A stretch of DNA of 64,000 bases from Roseovarius sp. W115 (GTDB lineage: Bacteria; Pseudomonadota; Alphaproteobacteria; Rhodobacterales; Rhodobacteraceae): assembly GCF_032842945.2 (NCBI RefSeq), contig NZ_CP146606.1, positions 124,001 to 188,000 on the forward strand. Reading direction: 5' to 3'. A model generated the notes under the pieces. The model saw only the letters and a program-made list of their open reading frames with translations. It was not told where the DNA came from and made no database searches. The stretch's first letter is position 1. Every line of letters starts with the position of its first letter. A program made the translations under genes and the position numbers. Below are positions 46,735 through 55,527 of this stretch, one piece after another.

Positions 46735-47664
46735 TCAGGCCGCCGCCCCGCCGGCTTCGGTCTGCACAAAGGCGTCGGCGCATTGCTTGGCCAGAGCGCG
46801 GACCCGGCCGATATAGGCCTGCCGTTCAGTCACAGAGATCACGCCGCGCGCATCGAGCAGGTTGAAGATATGGCTGGCCTTGATGCATTGGTCATAGGCG
46901 GGATGCGCCATAATGATCCTGTGCCCCGTCTTGGGGTCTTCGGCGGGCTGGCTCAGGATGGCCTCGCATTCGGCTTCGGCCTCTTCAAAGTGACGCAAGA
47001 GCACCTCGGTGTTGGCCACATCGAAATTCCAGCGCGAGAATTCCTGTTCGGTCTGGCGGAAGACATCGCCATATGTAAGCGCGATGGGTGCGTCAGGATC
47101 GTTGAACGGCATGTCCATGACGTGATCGACGCCCAGCACATACATCGCCAGACGTTCGAGACCATAGGTCAGTTCGCCGGAAACAGGTTGGCAGTCATGC
47201 CCGCCGACCTGCTGGAAATAGGTGAACTGACTGACTTCCATGCCGTCGCACCAGACCTCCCAGCCCAGACCCCAGGCGCCTAGAGTGGGGCTTTCCCAGT
47301 CATCCTCGACAAAACGGATGTCGTGCAGCGCCATATCGATGCCGATGGCCTCAAGACTGCCGAGGTAGAGCGCTTGCAAATCGGGCGGGCTGGGTTTGAT
47401 CAGCACCTGATACTGGTAGTAGTGCTGCAACCGGTTGGGGTTTTCTCCATAACGCCCATCGGTGGGACGGCGCGAAGGCTGCACATAAGCCGCGGCCCAA
47501 GGCTGGCTGCCCAGTGATCGCAATGTCGTTGCCGGGTGAAATGTGCCCGCCCCCACTTCCATGTCATAGGGTTGCAGTACTGCACAGCCCTTTGTGGCCC
47601 AATAGGATTGCAGCCGCAGGATGACCTCCTGAAACGAGCGTGGTTTGCTGGGAGCGTTGGCCAT
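46735..47664 (-). CDS. glyQ: Glycyl-tRNA synthetase alpha subunit
   Basis: The catalytic subunit of GlyRS, 309 residues. Family motifs are [86 protein letters not shown] and [11 protein letters not shown]. The ATG at 47664 has AGAGGACTGAT upstream. It leads the glyQ-membrane protein-glyS operon. Confidence 0.97.
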   Translation of the reverse strand: MANAPSKPRSFQEVILRLQSYWATKGCAVLQPYDMEVGAGTFHPATTLRSLGSQPWAAAYVQPSRRPTDGRYGENPNRLQHYYQYQVLIKPSPPDLQALYLGSLEAIGIDMALHDIRFVEDDWESPTLGAWGLGWEVWCDGMEVSQFTYFQQVGGHDCQPVSGELTYGLERLAMYVLGVDHVMDMPFNDPDAPIALTYGDVFRQTEQEFSRWNFDVANTEVLLRHFEEAEAECEAILSQPAEDPKTGHRIIMAHPAYDQCIKASHIFNLLDARGVISVTERQAYIGRVRALAKQCADAFVQTEAGGAAA

Positions 47665-47834
47665 ATCAGTCCTCTGCATCGGCCTCACTTTGCGGCCAAA
47701 CTCTCTGTCGCCACTCCCTAAGCCGCGCGTGCGGCGGGGTCAATTCCGCGCAGGCCCAAATTTTGGATGCACCCGGCCTCAGATTTGGTAAAAGATGCCT
47801 CAGGTCGCACGATTTATCTGGGCAAGGGGATGTT

Positions 47835-49594
47835 ATGACGCGGTTTCTTTTATCGCTTGTGGTTTTGGTATTTGTCAGCGTCGCACCCGCTTCTGCGCAA
47901 CAACAGGTGTTTGTGCAGGTCGAGGCGCATCCCAGTCTGACCGCCGGCGAGGCCGCGGTGCGGCGCTATGCGTCGCGGGTGCAGGATGTGAACGGGTTCA
48001 CGTTGCGCGGCGGATGGTACGCGGTGGCACTTGGGCCTTATGCGCCTGCAGATGCACAAGCAATTTTGCGCAACCTGCGGGCCGCACGCCTGATCCCACG
48101 CGACAGCTACATCGCGCGTGTGACGGATTATCGGCAGCAATTCTGGCCGGTTGGCACCAACCTTTTGGGCAACCCCGCGCTCCTGGTGCCGCAAAACCAA
48201 GGCACAGAGACCGCGCAATCAGACTCCACACCGAACACGACAGAAGAGGCCGCAGCCCCCGAGCCGCAATTGCCCGAACCCTCTGACGAAACTGTCCGGC
48301 AGGCCCGCAACAGCGAGGCACAGCTCACACGGGAAGAACGGGCTCAGTTGCAGATCGCGCTGGAATGGGCCGGGTTTTATCAGGGGCGCATTGATGCCGC
48401 CTTTGGCCGCGGCACGCGCAATTCCATGTCGCGCTGGCAAGAGGCCAATAATTTCGAGGTCACGGGCGTTCTGACCACGCGGCAGCGTGCCGTTTTGCTC
48501 AGGCAATACAATTCTGTTCTGGAAGATTTGGACCTTGCACTTGTGCGCGATGCCAAAGCCGGAATCGAGATTCAGATGCCCTCGGCCATGGTGGCGTTTG
48601 AAAAATACGAACCGCCCTTTGCACATTACACAGGTGACGGTGAGGCGCAGGTTCTTTTGATCAGCCAGGAAGGCAACCGCGCCACGCTAACCGGGCTTTA
48701 TGACATCATGCAGACACTGGCCATTGTGCCCGAAACCGGCGAGCGCGTTCTGAACAGCAACAGTTTCAAGCTGATTGGCGAGGGCACAAAAATTGTCTCG
48801 CACACGGAAGTCACGCTGGATCAAGGGCGTCTGAAAGGCTTTTCCCTCGTCTGGCCTGCGGGCGATGAGGAGCGGCGCACGCGGCTCCTGGCGGAAATGC
48901 AGAAAAGCTTTGTGACCTTTGAGGCCGTCCTTGACCCAGCTGCGGGTAGTGGCACGCAGAGCATTGATTTGATCGCAGGGCTGGAAATCCGCAAGCCGCG
49001 CCTGTCGCGTTCAGGGTTTTATGTGGATCGTGCGGGGACGGTGGTGACCACCTCTGAAGTTGTGGCAGAGTGCCGTCGGATTACCATCGACGAACGTTTT
49101 GAGGCTGAGATCGCCGTGCAGGATGCAGAGCGCGGTATCGCTGTGCTGCGGCCATTGGAGACGCTGGCCCCCATCGGCATCGCGGCCTTCAGCCCGGATG
49201 AACCGCGTCTGAAATCCGATGTGGCCGTGGCGGGATACTCCTATGGTGGGGTGCTGGGCGCGCCGACGATCACGTTTGGTGAGCTTGCCGATGTGCAAGG
49301 ATTGAACGGTGAACAAGATCTCAAGCGCCTGGCGCTGACGGCTCTTGATGGGGACGCTGGCGGGCCTGTTGTTGACGCCGGTGGTGCTGTGCTGGGCATG
49401 CTCTTGCCCGAGGGTCAGGGGGCCGGCAACTGCCCGACGGGGTCAGCTTCGCCGCCAAGGCCGATGTGATCCGGGCGCTTTTGGGCGAGCTGGGCGTGAG
49501 TACGCAAGAGTCGCGTGATCAGTCCGATGTGGGGCTCGAGGCGCTGACGGACCGGGCGTCTGGTATGACTGTCTTGGTGAGCTGCTGGGACTGA
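47835..49594 (+). CDS. Secreted trypsin-like protease with peptidoglycan-binding domain, frameshifted near the 3' end
   Basis: The intact frame (47835-49469, 544 residues) has a signal peptide (MTRFLLSLVVLVFVSVAP, ASA-QQ). A SPOR-like region follows (VFVQVEAHPSLTAGEAAVRR to YAVALGPYAPADAQAILRNL), then a peptidoglycan-binding domain (LTREERAQLQIALEWAGFYQ, AFGRGTRNSMSRWQEAN), and a trypsin-like fold (GIAVLRPLETLAPIGIAAFS, GDAGGPVVDAGGAVLGMLLP). The usual protease GNSGGP is GDAGGP, so catalysis is doubtful. At the G5 run 49418-49422 the frame goes wrong. With six G it would read LPEGQGGRQLPDGVSFAAKA and continue to a stop at 49592-49594, adding DVIRALLGELGVSTQESRD. AAGGGGATGTT precedes the ATG. 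Confidence 0.8.
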
Positions 49595-49623
49595 GTTTCT
49601 TTGCTGCGCAAAATCCGACGAGC

Positions 49624-49671
49624 TGGGGGCCCTGCCCCCAGACCCCCGGGGTATTTCAAACAAGAAAGAAG
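49624..49671. repeat. Intergenic repeat copy 2
   Basis: GGGGGCCCTGCCCCCAGACC, then CCCGGGGTATTTCAAACAAG and AAAGAAG. It is the best match to the unit at 5855-5903. It lies between convergent genes, where the G-run/C-run hairpin could also end transcription. Confidence 0.6.
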
Positions 49672-49676
49672 ACAGG

Positions 49677-51260
49677 TCAGCCTTTGAGGCCAGCCTTGAC
49701 GTGAATGAGCGTGGGGCGGTCGGCCTCAAAGGCTTTGCGCGCCGCCTGCCCCATCTCGTCCAATGTTTTTGGGGATTCAGCATGCGCGCCATAAGCCTTG
49801 GCCAAAGCGACAAAGTCCGGGTTTCGGGCAATGACGGCATTGGGCGCAATCTGCGAACGGATCATGCTGTCTTCGATCTCTTTCAGCTTGCCGTTGTCCC
49901 ATAGGATGATGGGCAGCGGCAGGCCGTGTTCGACAGCCGTGCCGAGTTCTTGCAGGGTGTATTGGAAGCCGCTGTCACCGCAGATGGCCAGTGTGGGCTT
50001 GCCTTGCCGTGCGATGGCACCGCCAATGGCGGCGGGCATGCCGTAGCCCAGCGTGCCGTAGCCAAAGGGATGGTGCCAGTGCCCCGGGCGGGACATCGGC
50101 CAGACTTCCTTGGCGACATAGGCAAACTGCGTCATGTCGGAATAGATCATCGTGTCGTCCGGAATGGCGGCGCGCAGAGCATCGGCCACGGCGACGATAC
50201 CGGGGCGTTCCGCATCGGTTTCGGCCCGCCAGCGGGCTTTGTGGGCGGCGATTTCGTCGGGGACCCAGTCGGTTTTGTTGGACTCCGGCAAGGCGTGCAG
50301 GAGGTTTTCCAGGAACGCGGCGGCATCTGCCACAATTGAGCGCTCTGCGGCAGGATGGTCCAGCTCAGTGGGGTCAATGTCTACGCGGATCAACTGCCCT
50401 TTGTGGCCCAGTTCGGTGCGCCACAAATCCACCTCAGCCAATTCCGAGCCGATCACAAGAACCAGATCAGCTTGCGCAAAGGCCTTTGCACTGTCCGGGC
50501 GGGCCAGAAACGCGCCCAGATCAAGCTCGTAACTCGGATCGACAACACCGCGCCCTGCATAGCTCATCATCGTGGCTGACCCGCTGCGCCGGGCCAATTC
50601 GGTGGCCACCCCTGCTCCGGCCTTTGCGCCCCCGCCGAAAAGGATCAGAGGACGTTTGGCGGATGTAAGGGCCTTGGCGGTGGAAAGAATCTCGTCAGGC
50701 TGCGCCATTGGGCGGGCCAATGAGGTCGCTGGCCGATCTGGAGCGGCCTCAACCGTGCTGCCGCCAATCGCAATGGGCACCTGAATGTGCTTTGGTCTGG
50801 GCCGAGCCGTTGCAAACTCATTGAACGCCCGATCGATCAGCGCATAGGCCACCTCGGCAGACTTCACCTCATGGCTCCAGTCACACACGCAGGCTGCGGC
50901 CCCTTCCTGATCAATCATCTGGTGCAGCTGGCCGCGTTTGGCCGCCGTTTCATCAAGACAAGAGGAAATCACCAGCAGCGGCACGCTATCGGAATAGGCC
51001 TGGCCCATCGGCGTCATGATGTTGGTCAGACCTGGCCCAGTTATCACGTAAGCCACACCAGGTTTGCCAGAGGCGCGGGCATAACCATCGGCCATGAACC
51101 CCGCCCCCTGTTCGTGGCGGGCCAGAATGTGAGTGATCCCCGCCTCTTCGATGCCGCGATACATCTCGACATTGTGCACGCCGGGAATGCCAAAGATCAC
51201 ATCCACCCCTCGCGCTTTGAGCATATGGGAGATTTGGGCCCCTAAAGGTCGTTGCGTCAT
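49677..51260 (-). CDS. TPP-dependent enzyme, probable 5-guanidino-2-oxopentanoate decarboxylase-like
   Basis: A 527-residue enzyme of the acetolactate synthase/pyruvate decarboxylase family. The N-terminal Pyr domain starts MLKARGVDVIFGIPGVHNVE and has the catalytic Glu in ARHEQGAGFMADGYARASG. The PP domain has ICGDSGFQYTLQELGTAVEH and the Mg site GDSGF...NGKLKEIE. It lacks the usual GDG (GDS here) and the FAD-binding features of true acetolactate synthases. The best guess by memory is the AruI-like 2-ketoarginine decarboxylase group, but other 2-oxoacid decarboxylases are possible. The start shares a base with the stop of trkH, so they are co-transcribed. Confidence 0.82.
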   Translation of the reverse strand: MTQRPLGAQISHMLKARGVDVIFGIPGVHNVEMYRGIEEAGITHILARHEQGAGFMADGYARASGKPGVAYVITGPGLTNIMTPMGQAYSDSVPLLVISSCLDETAAKRGQLHQMIDQEGAAACVCDWSHEVKSAEVAYALIDRAFNEFATARPRPKHIQVPIAIGGSTVEAAPDRPATSLARPMAQPDEILSTAKALTSAKRPLILFGGGAKAGAGVATELARRSGSATMMSYAGRGVVDPSYELDLGAFLARPDSAKAFAQADLVLVIGSELAEVDLWRTELGHKGQLIRVDIDPTELDHPAAERSIVADAAAFLENLLHALPESNKTDWVPDEIAAHKARWRAETDAERPGIVAVADALRAAIPDDTMIYSDMTQFAYVAKEVWPMSRPGHWHHPFGYGTLGYGMPAAIGGAIARQGKPTLAICGDSGFQYTLQELGTAVEHGLPLPIILWDNGKLKEIEDSMIRSQIAPNAVIARNPDFVALAKAYGAHAESPKTLDEMGQAARKAFEADRPTLIHVKAGLKG

Positions 51261-52708
51261 CAGGCTCTCCAGAAAGACAGGGTGAAAATGGCATAAACGG
51301 CCAAGAGTTCGAGCCGCCCGATCAGCATGGCGGCGGTCAGGATCCACTTGGCGGTGTCATTGAGGCTGGCGAAGTTGCCTGTAGGGCCGATTGTGTCGCC
51401 CAGACCCGGACCGATATTGGCCAGCGCGGCGCTGGCACCGGAAATCGACGTGGTGAAATCCAGGCCCGTAAAACCAAGCAACACTGAAATAACGCCCAGC
51501 GTGGCGACAAAGAAAACAAAAAAGCTCATGACGGAACTGAGCACATCCTCTTCAATCGCGCGGCCATTATAGCGCGGCGTGAAGACCCCGTGCGGCGTGT
51601 AGATGCGGCGCAGTTGGGCACGCACAGACGCAAAGAGAAGCTGATACCGGAATACCTTGATCGAGCAAGAGGTCGATCCGGCGCAGCCGCCGATCAAGCC
51701 GATGAAAAAGATGATGGTGACAGGGAATGAGCCCCAAAGCATGTAATCGGCGCTCGCATAGCCGGTGCCGGTCAGAATGGAGACGGTGTTGAAAAGCACT
51801 TTGCGAAAGGTTGGCTCGCTCACAGTATCCGCCTCTAGCATGCGCCACGCGCAGAGGATCAATACAAAGACCGTCGCGGTCAGGAAAAACCCCCGGATCT
51901 GAGGATCGGTGAGAAGCGGTCGCGCCGTGCCTGCGGTGATCTGGACAAAGCGCACAAATGGCAGAGCGGCCAGCATCATGAAGACCACTGCCACATATTC
52001 CGCCGAGGCGCCTAAAGCTGCGAAAGAGGCGTCGTAGTTTGCAAACCCACCTGTGGCAACGGTGGTCATCGCGTGTACGGTGGCGTCAAACGGGTTCATG
52101 CCAGCCATGATGTAACCCGTAACACACAGCAAGGTCAGCGTCAGGTAAATCACTGAAATACGGGAAGAAATCTCGGTTGCACGCGGCAGGATTTTTCCCA
52201 TTGTGTCAAAGCCGGAGCTGCGGAATATCTGCATGCCGCCAACGCGCAGCTCTGGCAGGAACACCATCGCCACAACGATGATCCCGATACCGCCCAGCCA
52301 TTGCATCAAGCCGCGCCACAGCAATATGCCTTTGGGCAGATCTTCCAGACCCGACAGCACGGTGGAGCCAGTGGTCGTGAGCCCAGACATGGCCTCAAAC
52401 ACGGCGTCGACGATCCGGGCGTCGGTGGCGCCCAGGATAAACGGCAAGGCACCAAAGATCGGCAGGGCGACCCAAACCCCAGTGGTCAAAAGGAATGTCT
52501 GCTGGATGGTCAACCCCTCACGCACGCCATTGCGACAGGCCAGCGCCACCAGTCCACCCACCAGAACCGTCAGAATAGCGCTTTCGGCAAAGACCATCCA
52601 ATGCTCGCGCCCCTCGGCGATATCGACCAGCATCGGCAGGATCATCGCCAGCCCCAGCGCCATGACCGTCAGGCCAATTACATATCCGACAGGGCGAAAG
52701 TCCAACAT
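51260..52708 (-). CDS. trkH: Trk potassium uptake membrane subunit TrkH
   Basis: A 482-residue membrane protein with the four P-loop regions of TrkH. Selectivity-filter-like parts are AMSGLTTTGSTVLSGLEDLP, MTTVATGGFANYDASF, SILTGTGYASADYMLWG and NIGPGLGDTIGPTGNF. QWLGGIGIIVVAMVFLPELR VGGMQIFRSSGFD is a TrkH signature. It forms a potassium channel with TrkA (not in the window). Start ATG 52708. It is followed directly by the decarboxylase gene, an unexpected partner. Confidence 0.95.
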   Translation of the reverse strand: MLDFRPVGYVIGLTVMALGLAMILPMLVDIAEGREHWMVFAESAILTVLVGGLVALACRNGVREGLTIQQTFLLTTGVWVALPIFGALPFILGATDARIVDAVFEAMSGLTTTGSTVLSGLEDLPKGILLWRGLMQWLGGIGIIVVAMVFLPELRVGGMQIFRSSGFDTMGKILPRATEISSRISVIYLTLTLLCVTGYIMAGMNPFDATVHAMTTVATGGFANYDASFAALGASAEYVAVVFMMLAALPFVRFVQITAGTARPLLTDPQIRGFFLTATVFVLILCAWRMLEADTVSEPTFRKVLFNTVSILTGTGYASADYMLWGSFPVTIIFFIGLIGGCAGSTSCSIKVFRYQLLFASVRAQLRRIYTPHGVFTPRYNGRAIEEDVLSSVMSFFVFFVATLGVISVLLGFTGLDFTTSISGASAALANIGPGLGDTIGPTGNFASLNDTAKWILTAAMLIGRLELLAVYAIFTLSFWRA

Positions 52709-53159
52709 GCGCGCAGAGTTGGCCGGGGGTGCGCCAGTGTCAAGCACGGGTCGCGCGAAATCTCAGAGCGTCGCGACACAAACTCTGCCCTGTGGATAAG
52801 TGAGCAGGTCGCCCGCACATGGCAGAAAATCGCTTAGTTTAGATTTCGCCCTCCCAATGCGGCGACACAGACCCAACCGAATAGTTTTGAGACATTCGCA
52901 CTCAATTCAGGAGTTTTCAGGCATGCAGAGCGCGCCCCTACCGTGCGCATTGGCGTGTCATCCGCCACTTGTTCGGCACTTGGAAATGAAAAGACAGGCC
53001 TATGTAAATGCGTCCGTCATTGATCATGAAGGCGCTGCAATTTTGTGTTACCCTGATCGAAGTCTTGGATTCGAAAAAAGGAAGAATTGGAACGAGTGAG
53101 GGTATTTTTGCGAGGTCAAAAACGGATCTAGAGAGGGTGCAGCAACGGGAGAACAGCAC
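52709..53159. other. Intergenic region upstream of B12-binding regulator
   Basis: About 450 bases with no convincing gene. A 58-codon frame at 52923-53099 has AGGAG eight bases upstream but no recognisable content. The region should hold the divergent promoters of trkH and the B12-binding protein. Confidence 0.45.
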
Positions 53160-54026
53160 TTGTCTTTTGGAACTCAGTCATCGCAGCTTTTCGACTTTGG
53201 AACCTACGTCAAACGCCAATTCAACCTGTTGCGGCGTGCGAAGAAGTTACCAGAACAAAAGCTCGAAAGTCTTGCGCGCGAAGCGATCAAACAGCTCGCG
53301 GCGCGGGATGAAAAATTGGGTTTGGAAGACCCTGGACCGTCAGAGGAGGAGTTGGTGCATCTTTGTGAGGCACTGATGTCTGACGATGAGACGGCAGCTG
53401 CCATGCTCATTCTTGAGCTCAATGCCAAGCATGTTTCGCCTGAGGTGATTTATCTCAAATACCTGGCCGCCGCAGCCAGAACGCTGGGCGACTGGTGGGA
53501 AGAAGACCGTGTTGGATTTTGGCAGGTCACCGTGGCAACGGGGCGTCTTTTGGCCATTATGCGCAGCATGCGGCATCTGTTCGAACCTGTGCAGTCGCGA
53601 GGCCAGAAGGCCGCTATCTTTGCAGCTGTTCCTGGCGAGCAGCATGTTTTGGGCGTGCACATGGCGGCCGATGTTTTCCGCAAAGACAATTGGGACATTG
53701 CGATGCTGACAGGTCTCACGCATGACGAGCTTGTCGCTGAAATTGAGCAAAATCCGACAGATGTGATTGGGCTGTCTATGACATCCGCGCAGTCGCTGGA
53801 CGCTTTGGCAAAGCTTGTTGTTGCCATTCACATCTGCCTCCCAAACACACCGATCGTTGTGTGCGGCCGTCATATCAAGGACATCCGCTCAAAATTGGCC
53901 TGGATGGAGTTTGATGGCATTGCCGAAGACGTCGAAGAGGCCAAGACGGTCATGACAGAGCTAGTGGACGACCGAAGCAGGAGTGCTGCAGCCCGCAAGG
54001 CAAGCAATGTGATCCGCATCGCATAG
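53160..54026 (+). CDS. Cobalamin-binding AerR/PpaA-like regulator
   Basis: A 288-residue protein. A helical domain (about 60-140) with SPEVIYLKYLAAAARTLGDW WEEDRVGFWQVTVATGRL matches the cap domain of MetH/CarH/AerR-type B12 photoreceptors. The B12-binding Rossmann domain follows with PGEQHVLGVHMAADVFRKDN (the His of E-Q-H-x-x-G would bind cobalt), GLSMTSAQSL and IVVCGRHI. AerR/PpaA proteins antagonise the redox repressor PpsR in a light- and B12-dependent manner. No photosynthesis genes or ppsR are nearby. The start is a TTG at 53160, supported by GGGAGA seven bases upstream; no ATG fits. Confidence 0.82.
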   Translation: MSFGTQSSQLFDFGTYVKRQFNLLRRAKKLPEQKLESLAREAIKQLAARDEKLGLEDPGPSEEELVHLCEALMSDDETAAAMLILELNAKHVSPEVIYLKYLAAAARTLGDWWEEDRVGFWQVTVATGRLLAIMRSMRHLFEPVQSRGQKAAIFAAVPGEQHVLGVHMAADVFRKDNWDIAMLTGLTHDELVAEIEQNPTDVIGLSMTSAQSLDALAKLVVAIHICLPNTPIVVCGRHIKDIRSKLAWMEFDGIAEDVEEAKTVMTELVDDRSRSAAARKASNVIRIA

Positions 54027-54113
54027 ACTGCAATGTCTTGGGCAACGACTATAGAGCGCCGCGAGGGCCACCTCGCATGCAAAACTTGCAAGTTGTTTGA
54101 ACCCAACTCGCAA

Positions 54114-54149
54114 ACCCGGGGCACGCGCAACTTGGTTGCGCACCCGGGT
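54114..54149. terminator. GC-rich hairpin between B12-binding gene and small gene
   Basis: ACCCGGGGCACGCGCAA, loop CTTGG, then TTGCGCACCCGGGT form a long imperfect stem. There is no T run on the plus side and only a short one on the minus side. It lies between convergent genes and probably works as a terminator for both. Confidence 0.6.
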
Positions 54150-54162
54150 CACAGCCTATGAC

Positions 54163-54366
54163 TTACGCGTAAAACAGATCGCGGAAGACATATTGACCGA
54201 TTTCTTCGCGTTTGACACCCAGTTGTGACAGTTCAGCGTCCGATTTGGATTCTAGCTTTTCGATCAAGCCGCGGCGCGATGCCGACTGGGCCTGAGTTTC
54301 GATAGCCTGGCGCAGAATTGCGGCCAGACGGCCGACCAGTTCGGAGATATGTGAAGTCGTGTTCAT
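54163..54366 (-). CDS. Small DUF1127-like protein
   Basis: A 67-residue protein: MNTTSHISELVGRLAAILRQ, then SRRGLIEKLESKSDAELSQL, then GVKREEIGQYVFRDLFYA. The second half resembles the DUF1127 pattern (L..L....L.DIG..R.EI), ending in an aromatic tail. The ATG at 54366 has GAGGTTTCCAA upstream. It is flanked on both sides by GC-rich hairpins with the same CCCGGGTTGCG-type arm. Confidence 0.75.
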   Translation of the reverse strand: MNTTSHISELVGRLAAILRQAIETQAQSASRRGLIEKLESKSDAELSQLGVKREEIGQYVFRDLFYA

Positions 54367-54448
54367 TTGGAAACCTCGTGATTTGTGTTCAGGTTCCCTC
54401 CCTATGCGCAAAATAGGACAGTCTGGCTCACATGAGTACCGCCAATAG

Positions 54449-54482
54449 CAAAATCCCGGGTTGCGTTAGACGCAACCCGGGA
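54449..54482 (-). terminator. Rho-independent terminator after Lys/Ala/Pro-rich gene
   Basis: TCCCGGGTTGCG pairs perfectly with CGCAACCCGGGA around TCTAA, followed on the minus strand by TTTTG. It lies 35 bases beyond the stop codon of the gene at 54517. Confidence 0.8.
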
Positions 54483-54516
54483 GATTTTACTCAAATTACC
54501 AGGTACTTAAATTGGG

Positions 54517-55275
54517 TCAGCCATCCTTAGCTGCTGTGCTCAACGGTTCTGGCATAGCAGGTGGCATAGACGGTTTGCGGGGCCGTTTGGCTTCGGCTTC
54601 CGCGGTTGGCGCCGCTGCAAGCTTTTGCGGTTGTGTGACAGGCTTTGAAGGTGCTGCTACGGCAGGTTTTGATGCCACCTTGGCCACCGGCGCTACAGCT
54701 TTGGGAGTTGGAGCCGCCTTCACCTTTGGGGCCTCCGCGGCTTTGGCCACAGGCTTGGCCGCCACTTTGGGTTTCGCCTTTGGCGTCGGGGCCGCTTTAG
54801 GGGCCGCCGTTTTGGCGGTCGCTGGTTTGGCTTCTAATTTGGCTGGCGCAGGTTTTGCAGCAACGGGCGCTGGCTTCGCCGGAGCAGGTTTCGCAACCGT
54901 TTTTACCGGAGCCGCCTTCTCGACTTTGGCCGCAGGCTTGGCCGAGGTTTTCTTGGCCACTGGCTTGGGCGCGGTCTTGGTTGCGGGTTTTGCTGCAACT
55001 TTTTTGCCAACCGGCTTCGGCACGGGCTTCGTGGCGGTTTTCGCCTTGGTCGCTTTCTTCGGCATCGCGATCACTTTTGCCTTTGGCTTAGCCGCAGGCT
55101 TGGCTTTCGCAGCGGGTTTGGCTTTCGCTTTGGGCGCCGGTTTCGCCTGTGCTGCCGATTTTGCTTTGGGTGACTGAGTCGGGGTCACATCGCCAATGCG
55201 CAGTCCCACGAAAAAGAGTTGCGCATCGAGAGCAGCTTTGCCAGCGAGTTGCGCAATTTTAATGTTATTTTCCAT
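54517..55275 (-). CDS. Low-complexity Lys/Ala/Pro-rich (histone H1-like) protein
   Basis: About 252 residues. A short ordered N-terminus (MENNIKIAQLAGKAALDAQL FFVGLRIGD) precedes some 200 residues dominated by Ala, Lys and Pro in irregular repeats (KAKPAAKAKPAAKPKAK, KTVAKPAPAKPAPVAAKP). Such tails occur in bacterial histone H1-like and PHB-granule (PhaF-like) proteins that bind DNA; the N-terminus is too short to decide. The start could also be the ATG at 55290; neither has a clear ribosome binding site. The region upstream, to 55527, is AT-richer and holds no gene. Confidence 0.75.
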   Translation of the reverse strand: MENNIKIAQLAGKAALDAQLFFVGLRIGDVTPTQSPKAKSAAQAKPAPKAKAKPAAKAKPAAKPKAKVIAMPKKATKAKTATKPVPKPVGKKVAAKPATKTAPKPVAKKTSAKPAAKVEKAAPVKTVAKPAPAKPAPVAAKPAPAKLEAKPATAKTAAPKAAPTPKAKPKVAAKPVAKAAEAPKVKAAPTPKAVAPVAKVASKPAVAAPSKPVTQPQKLAAAPTAEAEAKRPRKPSMPPAMPEPLSTAAKDG

Positions 55276-55527
55276 CACATAGCCAGCCATGCGCAAGCTT
55301 GCGATTGAGTATTTAAGAGGTGCTGAAAGTGGTTCCACAGCGAGGGTCCTTTCCGAGTATGTCGCACAGGAGTCGCGCTGTCCTGCGACTTGCTCATACA
55401 CTTTTTGCAGTCGCAGCAAAAGAGGGTGGAACAGCCTTTATAAAAGGTGTTGCGATGCAGCAATTTTATGCCGCACCGCAGTATATTTGATCAAATTTTC
55501 GGCGAGGTGAGAACCGCTGCGCCCGGT

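Noticed and set aside
45846..46865. 339-codon open frame on the plus strand
   Set aside because: It runs opposite glyS, the small membrane protein and glyQ, all well supported. No motif or ribosome binding site.
52923..53099. 58-codon frame with AGGAG upstream, before the B12-binding gene
   Set aside because: No recognisable content, and a competing minus-strand frame covers the same bases. The ribosome binding site may be chance.
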